From positions 868,001-932,000 of the forward strand of contig NZ_JALJZT010000002.1 in assembly GCF_024171405.1 (NCBI RefSeq): a stretch of DNA of 64,000 nucleotides, read 5' to 3'. The position numbers and the translations under genes are program-made. Origin of the DNA: Qipengyuania citrea. GTDB taxonomy: Bacteria; Pseudomonadota; Alphaproteobacteria; Sphingomonadales; Sphingomonadaceae. The notes beneath the pieces were generated by a model. It was given only the letters and a program-made list of their open reading frames with translations, ran no database searches and had not been told where the DNA came from. This document shows positions 1 to 8,457 of the stretch, one piece after another. The stretch's first letter is position 1; the number at the start of each line of letters is the position of its first letter.

Positions 1-1
1 G

Positions 2-367
2 ACCGAAGCGGCCAAGCTGGGCAAACTGGAACGGCTCGCCTTCCATCTCGACGGGCGCCCGGTGGCCATGCTGACCAGCTTCGTCACCCCCCCTCACGCT
101 TTCGGCTTCAAGACGGCGTATGACGAGAGCCTCTCGAAACTTTCACCCGGAATGCTGTTGCAGGTCGAAAACCTCGCCATTCTGGAATGCAAGAGTGTTA
201 CGCTGTCGGACAGTTGCGCAGCACCGGACCACCCGATGATAGGACAGATTTGGCCTGACCGCCGCGAAATCGCGATGCTCACCATCCCCATCGGCGGGCG
301 TCTCCGCCGCGGGATCGGGGCCGCGCTGACGGCCATCGAGCTCTACCGCACGGGGAAAAGGCAGTGA
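2..367 (+). CDS. C-terminal part of a FemAB/BioF2-like GNAT acyltransferase (cut by window edge)
   Basis: An open frame enters from the left edge and runs 121 codons to a TGA; the true start is outside the window. The visible part reads like the last strands and helices of the Acetyltransf_6 (CelD/BcsL, BioF2-like) fold: GRPVAMLTSF, then FGFKTAYDES and the helical LSPGMLLQVENLAILE. Proteins of this group transfer acyl or aminoacyl groups in envelope or exopolysaccharide metabolism; the substrate cannot be told here. The stop overlaps the GTG start of the next gene by 4 nt, so it is the upstream member of a translationally coupled operon. Confidence 0.7.
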   Translation, partial: TEAAKLGKLERLAFHLDGRPVAMLTSFVTPPHAFGFKTAYDESLSKLSPGMLLQVENLAILECKSVTLSDSCAAPDHPMIGQIWPDRREIAMLTIPIGGRLRRGIGAALTAIELYRTGKRQ

Positions 368-1242
368 CCAAACATGATCCCGCCCTCTCCGCAGCAGCGA
401 TCCGCGTCTTCCCGCAACAGTCCCTGGCGGCCTTTGCCCGCGGCTATCCCGAGACGCCGCATGTCCTGCACCACCGGCTGGATGCCGACGCGCGCCTGTC
501 GCTGGACCGGCTTGCGCAATTGGGCGAGGACCTGCCCGCCGCATCGGTCGAGTACAATCGCGGCGATTTGCCGATCGGGATCGACGGCAAGCCCGGTACC
601 AACGGCATGACCATCGGTGAAACGATCCGGCATATCGCCACCAGCAACAGCTGGGCAGTGCTCAAGAACATCGAGCAGGTTCCCGCCTACGAAGCCTTGC
701 TGATGGCGCTGCTCGAAGAACTGCGACCGTCGATCGAGGCCGCCACCGGCAAAATGCTGACGCCGCAGGGGTTCATTTTCATTTCCAGCCCGAACGCGGT
801 GACGCCCTATCACTTCGATCCCGAGCACAACATCCTGCTGCAGGTGAAGGGCACGAAGGTGATGACGCAGTTCCCCGCAGGCGACACGCGTTACGCACCC
901 GATACGGTGCATGAAAGCTATCATCTCGGCGGACCGCGCGAATTGCCCTGGGACGAGAGTTTGCGGTCCGGCGGCCTGGCCATCGCCCTCGAGCCGGGCG
1001 AAGCCGTCTATGTCCCGGTGATGGCCCCGCATTTCGTTCGCAACGGGTCGGAACCCTCGCTCTCGCTTTCGATCACCTGGCGCAGCGAATGGAGCTATGC
1101 CGAGGCTGGCGCGCGGTGCTTCAACGGCCTGGTACGCAAGCTCGGCATCACCCCCGCCCCGCCCCGGCGCTGGCCTGCCCGGAACACTGCCAAATCCCTT
1201 GCCTTCCGCGCGTGGCGCAAAGCCTTCGGGACCCCGGGATAG
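364..1242 (+). CDS. cupin-like / JmjC-like domain protein
   Basis: A 292-residue protein starting at a GTG that overlaps the preceding stop by 4 nt. The centre has a JmjC/cupin-8 core: the segment around residue 150 (YHFDPEHNILLQVKG) supplies a His-x-Asp pair (H150, D152), and H223 in VMAPHFVRNG fits as the third ligand of an Fe(II) facial triad. Such proteins are usually 2-oxoglutarate-dependent hydroxylases; the activity here is inferred from fold motifs only. It lies between two GNAT-family genes, so it may modify the same small molecule, lipid or peptide that they acylate. Databases often call such proteins 'transcription factor jumonji', but no DNA-binding part is seen. Confidence 0.75.
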   Translation: MTKHDPALSAAAIRVFPQQSLAAFARGYPETPHVLHHRLDADARLSLDRLAQLGEDLPAASVEYNRGDLPIGIDGKPGTNGMTIGETIRHIATSNSWAVLKNIEQVPAYEALLMALLEELRPSIEAATGKMLTPQGFIFISSPNAVTPYHFDPEHNILLQVKGTKVMTQFPAGDTRYAPDTVHESYHLGGPRELPWDESLRSGGLAIALEPGEAVYVPVMAPHFVRNGSEPSLSLSITWRSEWSYAEAGARCFNGLVRKLGITPAPPRRWPARNTAKSLAFRAWRKAFGTPG

Positions 1243-1249
1243 GCTGTCG

Positions 1250-2287
1250 ATGGAGCGGATGGGGTCCGGCGATCGGCGCACTCACGACAGCGCGCTATTC
1301 GACGCTCTGGCCGAGCAGGGCCCGGCGCGCCGCAGTTTTCTGCGCGCTGCATGGTTCGACGCTGCCACGCCCACGCCCGATCGCTTTGTCCTCGCCGACA
1401 AGCACGGTGCGCCGCTTGCCGGACTGGCACTGACCGAACGCCGCAAGGGCCCCTTCACCCTGTGCGAAGTGGCTGGCGGGTACTGGCCGTTGCGCGGCGT
1501 GCCCCTGGCCCGCGATGTACAGGTGGTGCCGCTCGCACAAGCGCTGGGCGATCATCGCGAGCGGCTGGGTCGGATCTGGCGGCTGGGGCCCGTGGAGGCC
1601 GGCGACCCGTCACTCGAAATGCTGAGCGCCGCCGCCCGGATGGCCGGTTGGCACATGCTGTCGCGTCCGCTCGGGCGGGTCTTCGAACTGGATCTCGCGG
1701 CGCTTGGTGCGCAGGGCGATTGGCCATCGGCGAAGACCCGGCGCAAGAACCGGTGGCGCAAGCGCAGGCTCGAGGAAGAAAGCGGACCGCTGCGCGTGGA
1801 GTTCTTCACCGGGACCGACTGGACCCCCGCGCATCGCGACGCGATGGCGCAGGTCGAGGCGGCAAGCTGGCTCGGCCAGCTCGACCATGGCGGCGATACC
1901 AAGTTCCGCAACCCCGCGATGCGCGGCTATTGGGAAGCGCTCTGCGCGGACCCGCAGCTGGCCGCCATGCTGTTCGGCAGTCTAATGTGGCTCGGCGACA
2001 CTCCCGCAGCCTTCACCTTCGGGGTTCAGGCGGGCGATGTCCGTTATTACATCGCCAACAATTACGACCAGCGCTTCACCCAGTTCGGGCCCGGTCGCGT
2101 CCTGCTGTATGACGACTTCGCCCGCGCCGCCGAGCAGGGTGTCGCGCGCATCAGCTGGGGGCTGGGCGACGCGGGATACAAGAGCGAAATGGGCGCGCAG
2201 CCGGGGCCCGAAATGGTCGATCTGCTGTTCGTGCGCGGCGCGCTGCTGTCCCGGCTGCTGTCCCCGTGGTGGGAGCGTGCCGCTTGA
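1250..2287 (+). CDS. GNAT-family (FemAB/BioF2-like) acyltransferase
   Basis: The ATG at 1250 lies 7 nt after the preceding stop and gives 345 residues; a longer in-frame extension would run back through the JmjC-like gene and was rejected. The C-terminal half has the Acetyltransf_6 pattern: a helix-rich region with WRKRRLEEESGPLRVEFF, then GDTPAAFTFGVQAGDVRYYI, YDQRFTQFGPGRVLLYD and a closing ISWGLGDAGYKSEMGA strand. This resembles the gene cut by the left edge, so the operon carries two distantly similar acyltransferases. The substrate is unknown. The stop overlaps the TTG start of the next gene, indicating coupling. Confidence 0.75.
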   Translation: MERMGSGDRRTHDSALFDALAEQGPARRSFLRAAWFDAATPTPDRFVLADKHGAPLAGLALTERRKGPFTLCEVAGGYWPLRGVPLARDVQVVPLAQALGDHRERLGRIWRLGPVEAGDPSLEMLSAAARMAGWHMLSRPLGRVFELDLAALGAQGDWPSAKTRRKNRWRKRRLEEESGPLRVEFFTGTDWTPAHRDAMAQVEAASWLGQLDHGGDTKFRNPAMRGYWEALCADPQLAAMLFGSLMWLGDTPAAFTFGVQAGDVRYYIANNYDQRFTQFGPGRVLLYDDFARAAEQGVARISWGLGDAGYKSEMGAQPGPEMVDLLFVRGALLSRLLSPWWERAA

Positions 2288-3309
2288 CACGCTCGCAATG
2301 GTTCATCCTTACCAGCGCAGTCATCTGGCTCGGTTTCATGGTCGGCATGGCCGCTTATGAGCAAAGCGTATTCGACTGGCATTTCGCCCGCGAGGAAGTG
2401 CCGGTGCATGATGGCTGGCACTGGGCGCGCAGGCTGGTAACCGCAGGCTCGAGCTTCCTGCTCGTCGCGGCACTGGCCCAGGCGTGCCTACGCAGCGAGC
2501 GGATAGGCGGCGGCGGATTGGTGCTGGCCTGGTCGGTCACGCTGCTTTCGGTTGCTGGTGAGGCCCTGCTGGGGATAAGCCCTGCCGCCTTTGCCCGCGT
2601 CGGCGCAGAGGATAGCGCGATCGAATGGCTGTCCGCCATGCTGCTGTTCGGCGCCGCCGGATTGATGGCGCTGCGTTTGCGCACAGTGCTTCGCCTTACC
2701 CCGGCGCATGGTCCCCGCTGGATCCCGGTTGTGATCGCTGCGGGCTTCACCGCGCTGTTCGCCCTCATGGCCCTGGAAGAGGTCAGCTGGTTCCAGCGTC
2801 AGATCGGCTTCGACACGCCCGAAGCGGTTGCCGCGCGCAATTGGCAGGGCGAATTCAACCTGCACAATTTCCACACCGACATCACCGAACTGGCGCTGTA
2901 TTCGGGCACCGGCATCTTCCTCATGCTGCTCCCCCTGCTGCGCGAAAGCGAAGTGGCGCGCTGGCCCCTGGTGCGCGTGCTGGCGCCCTTCCTGCCCGAC
3001 CGCACGGTGGCGGCGGTCTCCGCCCCGATGCTGGTGTTCACTTACAGTCACTGGACGCTCCTGCCGGTGCAGGCGGCGTTCTGGATCGGTCTTGCCGTCT
3101 GCATCGCCTTTGCGCGCAGCAGCATCACGCGGCATGGCACGGTGCTATGGAGCACCCTGGCCGTGTGGGTCGCAGCGGGCCAGCTATTCATGCTCGCCTT
3201 CGGGCATACCATGGTGATGATCTTCGACAGCTCCGAATATCGCGAGCTTTTCATCAGCATCGGGCTGGCAGTCTACGCTTTCCGACAATCGCGCGCCCGT
3301 GACGCTTGA
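2284..3309 (+). CDS. polytopic inner-membrane protein of unknown function (EEVSW...NLHN motif)
   Basis: The TTG at 2284 overlaps the preceding TGA (TTGA) and begins MTRSQWFILTSAVIWLGF, giving 341 residues. About eight hydrophobic segments are visible. A loop near residues 165-195 carries EEVSWFQRQIGFDTPE followed by N-x-Q-x-E-x-N-L-H-N; I recognise this pattern from widespread bacterial membrane proteins of unknown role. The acidic, aromatic and histidine residues make a catalytic or ligand site plausible, but that is inference. As the last gene of the acyltransferase/JmjC operon it may move or modify the product. Confidence 0.65.
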   Translation: MTRSQWFILTSAVIWLGFMVGMAAYEQSVFDWHFAREEVPVHDGWHWARRLVTAGSSFLLVAALAQACLRSERIGGGGLVLAWSVTLLSVAGEALLGISPAAFARVGAEDSAIEWLSAMLLFGAAGLMALRLRTVLRLTPAHGPRWIPVVIAAGFTALFALMALEEVSWFQRQIGFDTPEAVAARNWQGEFNLHNFHTDITELALYSGTGIFLMLLPLLRESEVARWPLVRVLAPFLPDRTVAAVSAPMLVFTYSHWTLLPVQAAFWIGLAVCIAFARSSITRHGTVLWSTLAVWVAAGQLFMLAFGHTMVMIFDSSEYRELFISIGLAVYAFRQSRARDA

Positions 3310-3341
3310 CGCAAACGTAAAGCACCCGCAAACCGCTGGGC

Positions 3342-4271
3342 GTGAGCATTGAAAAGACACCAGAAGAGCTCGTCGCAGCCTTTATCCGCCTGCTGACCGT
3401 TTCCCGCGATGCCGAGGACGCCTTTAGCGGCCTCAAACAGCCCGATGGCGTGGGGCGCGTGTTTGGCGGGCAGGTCATCGCGCAGGCGCTGCAGGCGGCG
3501 CAGGCGACCGCGCCGGAAGGTCTCGAGGCACACTCGCTCCACGCCTATTTCCTGCGCGGCGGCAAGGAAGGTGTCGATATCGCCTACAACACCGCGCGCG
3601 ATTTTGATGGGCGCAGCTTCGCCAACCGCCGGGTGGTCGCGAGCCAGCCGGACGATAGCGGCGCGCCGCGACCAATTCTCAACCTTACCGCCAGCTTCCA
3701 GCGGCCCGAGGACGGGCTGGCGCATGACGATGTGACCATGCCCGATGTCGCGCCGCCCGAAGAGCTGAAGAGCGATATGGAAATGCGCCACAAGATGGTC
3801 GAGCGTGCGGGTGACCGCATGACCGAGCAGCAGCGCAATCTCGTCCTGCGCCCCCGCCCGATCGACATGCGCACGGTCGACCGGCTACACTGGATGAACA
3901 GCGAACCGCGCGAACCGCGCGCGCACAGCTGGTTCCGCACCGTCGCCCCGCTGCCCCCGATCGAACAGAACGCAGCGCTGCACCGCGCGGTGATCGCCTA
4001 TGCCAGCGATTACACGCTGCTGGGCACCAGCGCGCTTCCGCACGGCCTGTCGTGGATGCGCGGCGAACTGGTCGGTGCCAGCCTCGACCATGCGATCTGG
4101 TTCCATCGCCCTGCACGCGCGGATGAATGGCTACTCTATGCCACCGACGCCCCGTGGAGCGGTGGCGGCCGCGGATTCAACCGCGGCCGCATTTTCAACC
4201 GCCAGGGCGAACTGGTCGCCAGCGTCGCGCAGGAAGGCATGATGCGCAAACGGGTACAGAAGGACGCCTAG
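3342..4271 (+). CDS. tesB: acyl-CoA thioesterase II
   Basis: A 309-residue protein with a GTG start, close to the usual length of TesB. It contains two hot-dog halves: the first has VFGGQVIAQALQAA, the second YASDYTLLGTSALPHG and the closing GGGRGFNRGRIFNRQGELVAS, all typical of the TesB family, including the conserved Asp of the DYTLL segment. The enzyme hydrolyses acyl-CoA thioesters to free acid and CoA in the cytoplasm. It begins 32 nt after the membrane-protein operon, so it may be read from the same transcript. It converges on the phytase gene with only 5 nt between stops. Confidence 0.9.
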   Translation: MSIEKTPEELVAAFIRLLTVSRDAEDAFSGLKQPDGVGRVFGGQVIAQALQAAQATAPEGLEAHSLHAYFLRGGKEGVDIAYNTARDFDGRSFANRRVVASQPDDSGAPRPILNLTASFQRPEDGLAHDDVTMPDVAPPEELKSDMEMRHKMVERAGDRMTEQQRNLVLRPRPIDMRTVDRLHWMNSEPREPRAHSWFRTVAPLPPIEQNAALHRAVIAYASDYTLLGTSALPHGLSWMRGELVGASLDHAIWFHRPARADEWLLYATDAPWSGGGRGFNRGRIFNRQGELVASVAQEGMMRKRVQKDA

Positions 4272-4276
4272 GCGCC

Positions 4277-5299
4277 CTACTCCGCCGCCAGCGCCTCCTC
4301 GATCGCGCCCAGCGGGACCAGCTTGAAGTTCTGCGCCTTGCCGTCGTTGATCCCGTCCTGCGCGATGAACAGGCCGCCGGGGAAGTTCGGACCGAAATCG
4401 CCGCGCATGGCTTCGATCCCGTCGGTTTCCTCGGTGCTGCCGAAGCGGCCCTCGGCGATCCGGAACCGTCCTGCCGGGGTCATGTCGGGCAGCGCGTAGC
4501 GCATGTAGGTGTTGTCACCCTGGCTCGAGGCATAGAGCCAGCCGCCAGAACTGCCCTCGGGCACGAGGGCCAGCCCCTCAAGATCGGCGACGAGCTTGCG
4601 CCCATCGACCGCGGCAACCAGCTCGCCCGTGACCGTGCCGGGGGCGAACCGCCAGACGCCGCCCGCTTCCTCGCCGATGTAGAGCATGCCGCTACGATGA
4701 TCGACCGCGCAGCCCTCGGGCTGCGAGCGGACCTGCATGGTGCGCAGTTCGCGCGCGCGGGGAGTATCGCCCAGGGCGATTTCCCACTCGCCGATCCGCC
4801 CGCTCTTGGGCGCGGTGTAGACCACCAGCTTGTCATCGCGGCGTGTGCCGCAGATGCCGTAGGCTTCGCCCGGACCCGTGGCCAGGCGGGCCAGTTCGGT
4901 GAGCGCGCCCTTCGCCGTGTCGAGACGGTAAAGCACGATCCTGGCGCTGGCGAGATCGCTGCGATCGCTGGCGAAGACGATCACGCCCGTCTCGCCCATG
5001 TCGACGAGGTCGACATTGTTGAGCGCGGGATGCTCGCTGAAGCTCTTCACCTTGCCGTCGAGGCCATAGACATACAGCCCCGCCTTCTTGTCGGTCGCGA
5101 CGATCAGGCTGTCGGCGGGCGATGCCGCATTGCGCCAGATCGCCGGATCGTCGGCGGCGTCCTCGTTGGTGGTGACCACCGGCACGGTCTCCGCCACTGC
5201 GAAGACCGGCACGGCGGGATCGCCGACGGCCGGGATCGTCGCGCAGGCGGCGGCGATCCCGAGGCTGGCAAGTGCGAAAATCTGGAATTCACCGCGCAT
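4277..5299 (-). CDS. beta-propeller 3-phytase, probable lipoprotein
   Basis: A 340-residue protein. The N-terminus has a hydrophobic stretch ending in LGIAAAC, which fits a lipobox. The mature part matches bacterial beta-propeller phytases: DDPAIWRNAASPADSLIVATD near the start, YVYGLDGKV, NNVDLVDMGE, GTRRDDKLVVYTAP, CAVDHRSGMLYIGEEAGGVW and a C-terminal GLFIAQDGIN. These are calcium-dependent enzymes that release phosphate from inositol hexakisphosphate in the periplasm or at the cell surface. The ATG shares its A with the TGA of the upstream TonB-receptor gene (TGATG), so the two are translationally coupled and probably serve one substrate route. Confidence 0.88.
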   Translation of the reverse strand: MRGEFQIFALASLGIAAACATIPAVGDPAVPVFAVAETVPVVTTNEDAADDPAIWRNAASPADSLIVATDKKAGLYVYGLDGKVKSFSEHPALNNVDLVDMGETGVIVFASDRSDLASARIVLYRLDTAKGALTELARLATGPGEAYGICGTRRDDKLVVYTAPKSGRIGEWEIALGDTPRARELRTMQVRSQPEGCAVDHRSGMLYIGEEAGGVWRFAPGTVTGELVAAVDGRKLVADLEGLALVPEGSSGGWLYASSQGDNTYMRYALPDMTPAGRFRIAEGRFGSTEETDGIEAMRGDFGPNFPGGLFIAQDGINDGKAQNFKLVPLGAIEEALAAE

Positions 5300-8130
5300 C
5301 AGAACGTCACCCTCAAGCCACCCTTCATGGTCCAGTTGTATTCCTCGTATTGGTAGAGGTTACGCTGGCTGCCGAAGGTGTTGTAAGCGAAATATTTCGC
5401 GTTGTTGATGTTCACCCATTCGTAGAACACCTGCACGTTGTCGGTGACCCGCAGCTTGGCCGACAGGTCGAGCTGGAAGTGGTCGTCGACATAGCGGTCG
5501 AGATCCGCCGTATCGGCGAGCTCGTCGAGATATTTGTCGCGATAGGTGCCCGACAGGCGGATATCGATGGGCCCCTTGTCGTAACCGACCGAGAAGTTGG
5601 CGGTATGCTTGGCAGTGGCGGGCAGCGCAATCGAGCGCGGCCCTTCGCTGGCCAGCGTGGTGACCGTACCCTCGGCATCGGTGTAGGTGTAGTTCGCCTG
5701 CACCACGACACCGTCGAGCGCGCCGGCGAACGCCTGCGCAAAGCCCAGCTCGATACCGAAGATGTCGGCCTCGTCGCCATTGCGGGCGATGGTCGCTTCA
5801 TCGAATGCGAGACCGCGGAAACTGCCCGCGACATCCGTGTTCACATCGACAATGAAGTTGTCGAGGCTCTTGTAGAAGACCGAGGCGAACAATGCGCCGT
5901 TCGAGCTCATGTAATATTCGACCGCCGCATCGAAGTTCCATGCCTCGGTCGGCAGCAGCGCGGGATTGCCGAACTCGCCTTCGCGCTCGCCGTCATCGGC
6001 TTCCTCGACTGCGAAATGCGGTGCCTGCTGGAACGGCGTGGGACGCACGATCGAGCGGAAAAAGCCCGCACGCAGGACGAGGTCGGTCTGCGCTTCGTAC
6101 CGCACATTGAGGCTCGGGAGCCAGTGGTCGTAGCTCTTGTCGATCGAAATGGGCGAAACGAGTACGGTATCGTCACCCGCGATCGAGCCATCGGGCAGCG
6201 TTCCGTCTTCCTCGACCAGCAGGACATTGTTGCCTGCCAGCGTGTTGTCGGTGTGCTCGTAACGCAGGCCATAGACCACGCGCAGGTCCGCGCTTTCCCA
6301 GCGACCGAGCAGATATCCGGCCATGATGTCTTCATCGACCGCGAAATCCTCGACCGCGCTGTCATAGGCGCTGTCGGCTTCCTGCAATTCGAAATCGCCG
6401 AAGTTCGCGCGGAAGAAGTCCGACCCCGCGGTGAAGCCCGCAACCGGCGAGATGTCGGCCAGGCGATAGGTCTGGCCCTCACCCAGCGCGTCGTTCAGCG
6501 TCATCGCGTCGTTTTCGTAGAATGCGACATCCGCATCATAAGTCTTGTCGCGCCAGCGGCCCTTGAACCCGACCTGCACGGTGAATTCGCCATTGTCGGC
6601 GGCAAAGCGGCGGCCAATGTCGAATTTCGCCGACCATTCCTCGTCCTGCGAATCGGAGAGCGTGACGAATTCCACGTCGTTGAGTTCGAATGCTCCAGGA
6701 TCGCTGAAATCACCACTCGGATCGGTGGCGGTATAGAGCGGGATACGCGGATCGCTGAAGTCCAGCCCCACGCCGAAGCCTTCTTCTTCATATTCGCGCT
6801 CGAACGAGATCGGGTCGAGGCTGCCGTTTTCGAGCTCGCTCGATTTCGCCCAGCTGGCCGAGTAATTGGCGAACCATGCACCCCAGTCGCTTTCGCCGCC
6901 GAAGACGAGCGAGCGGATCTTCTGGCTTTCGAAACGGTCCTTGATGTCGCGTTCGACAGTGATCGCGGCGTCCTCGTCCGGATCGGGATCGGTATCGCTG
7001 TAGTTGACCGTGCTGCCCGAACCCGAGACGATCGCATCGCCGAGATCGAAGATCAGGCGGCGGCGGCTCTCCTGGTCGTCGAACTGGCTGTACACGCCGC
7101 GAACATACAGCTCGGTGCTGTCGCCCGCGCGGACATCGAAGCCCAGCGTCGCACTGATCCGCTCGCGCTCGACATCATAGTCGCGATATTCGAGGTCTTC
7201 GGCATAGATGACGCCATCGTCCTCTTCCCAGCCATCGGCCTCGATATTGTCGGTTTCGAAGGTGCGCTTGTAATAGCTGACCCCGCCCGAAATGCCGAAA
7301 TTGTCGCCTACGCGGGTGGCGAAATCGAGGCTCCCCTTCGGACTGATCTGGTCGGCGTAATCGTTATAGCTGCCCTCGATCTTGGCGGTCAGCAGGCGCT
7401 TCTTGCGGTCGAAGGCGCTGGTCGTCTCGATCTCGACCGAGGCGCCGATCGTATCGGCATCCATATCGGGAGTGAGCGACTTCTTCACTTCGATCGATTC
7501 GATGATGTCGGAGGAGATCACGTCGAGCGCGACCGAGCGCACATCGGCTTCGGGTGATGGCAGGCGCACGCCGTTGAGCGAGGAGGACACGAGGTCGGGT
7601 GCAAGCCCGCGCACCGAAACGAAGCGTCCTTCGCCCTGGTCGTTGAGGACATTGACGCCGGGCAGGCGGCGCAGGCTTTCGGCGACGTTCTGGTCGGGGA
7701 ACTGGCCGATCGCATCGCGGGTCAGCACGTCGGAGACACCGTCGGCTTCCTTCTTGCGCGACAGCGCGCTCGACAGGTTCGCCGCCTGGCCGATGACGAG
7801 GATCTCGTTATCACCGAAGCCGGACATCGCGATGTCCGCGCGCACCGCGCCGGTGGCGGGAACGCTGACCATGCGGGTGACGGTTTCGGCCCCGACATAG
7901 CTGATTTCCAGCGTGTATTCACCCGCCGGGACATCGGCGAAGAGGAATGAGCCATCGCGCTCGGACGTCGCCACGCGGTCGAGCTCGACGATGCGGATCT
8001 GCGCGCTGCGCAAAGCGATGGTATCGCTGGCATCGGACACGGTGCCGGCGACTTCGCCGGCATGCGCAACGGCGGGAAGCGACAGCGCCGCAATCGCGGC
8101 TCCGGCGAACAGCGTGGTTCTGATTTTCAT
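5299..8130 (-). CDS. TonB-dependent outer-membrane receptor, phytase-coupled
   Basis: A 943-residue protein starting at ATG 8130 behind a good ribosome site (GGAGGGCAATTC); upstream in-frame codons are outside this signal. Residues 1-23 form a signal peptide ending AVAHA. Residues ~25-100 form a carboxypeptidase-regulatory-like domain (GTVSDASDTIALRSAQI), followed by the plug (TRDAIGQFPDQNVAESLRR, VSVRGLAPDLVSSSLNGVRL) and a 22-strand-type barrel ending in the aromatic GGLRVTF. It imports a ligand using TonB energy. The fused gene pair with phytase points to phytate or an inositol phosphate, but ligand specificity is inference. No FecI/FecR or Pho box was recognised. Confidence 0.9.
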   Translation of the reverse strand: MKIRTTLFAGAAIAALSLPAVAHAGEVAGTVSDASDTIALRSAQIRIVELDRVATSERDGSFLFADVPAGEYTLEISYVGAETVTRMVSVPATGAVRADIAMSGFGDNEILVIGQAANLSSALSRKKEADGVSDVLTRDAIGQFPDQNVAESLRRLPGVNVLNDQGEGRFVSVRGLAPDLVSSSLNGVRLPSPEADVRSVALDVISSDIIESIEVKKSLTPDMDADTIGASVEIETTSAFDRKKRLLTAKIEGSYNDYADQISPKGSLDFATRVGDNFGISGGVSYYKRTFETDNIEADGWEEDDGVIYAEDLEYRDYDVERERISATLGFDVRAGDSTELYVRGVYSQFDDQESRRRLIFDLGDAIVSGSGSTVNYSDTDPDPDEDAAITVERDIKDRFESQKIRSLVFGGESDWGAWFANYSASWAKSSELENGSLDPISFEREYEEEGFGVGLDFSDPRIPLYTATDPSGDFSDPGAFELNDVEFVTLSDSQDEEWSAKFDIGRRFAADNGEFTVQVGFKGRWRDKTYDADVAFYENDAMTLNDALGEGQTYRLADISPVAGFTAGSDFFRANFGDFELQEADSAYDSAVEDFAVDEDIMAGYLLGRWESADLRVVYGLRYEHTDNTLAGNNVLLVEEDGTLPDGSIAGDDTVLVSPISIDKSYDHWLPSLNVRYEAQTDLVLRAGFFRSIVRPTPFQQAPHFAVEEADDGEREGEFGNPALLPTEAWNFDAAVEYYMSSNGALFASVFYKSLDNFIVDVNTDVAGSFRGLAFDEATIARNGDEADIFGIELGFAQAFAGALDGVVVQANYTYTDAEGTVTTLASEGPRSIALPATAKHTANFSVGYDKGPIDIRLSGTYRDKYLDELADTADLDRYVDDHFQLDLSAKLRVTDNVQVFYEWVNINNAKYFAYNTFGSQRNLYQYEEYNWTMKGGLRVTF

Positions 8131-8457
8131 GAATTGCCCTCCAGGTAAGATGAAGGCGCAATATGAGCGCTGGTTGACCGGATCATTGCCGGACGAAGAA
8201 ATCTGCAAGACAATCGAGCCGTTTGTGACCCGCAACTGTAACATCCGGACCGGCCGCCAGATCGGCGTTTGCGAGCGCTGATTTCGCACCTGCAAAATAT
8301 CGCAAGCCAAACCGGCTCGGATACGCTATAGGCGGTCCCGAGCGTGCAGGTGCAAAACCCGCCGACGCACCCCTTATCCGCGCCAGCCGGGCGCATTGCT
8401 ACACCTCCCCCTCCTCCTCGCGTCGCATCCCGCGATGCCTCCGTTCTATCGAGTCCT
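8131..8457. other. divergent promoter region between TonB receptor and helicase
   Basis: This 327-base stretch separates the minus-strand receptor/phytase operon from the plus-strand helicase. An in-frame extension of the helicase to a GTG at 8344 exists, but it encodes a Pro-rich stretch with no helicase homology. An AT-rich patch (GATACGCTATAGG, about 8320-8333) could be a -10 region for the helicase, but no convincing -35 is seen. No gene, repeat or riboswitch was recognised. Confidence 0.4.

Noticed and set aside
5272-7557. Very long plus-strand frame (761 codons) opposite the TonB receptor
   Set aside because: It is the antisense of the receptor/phytase genes, has no ribosome site and a low-complexity Arg/Val/Ala composition caused by GC-rich codon bias.
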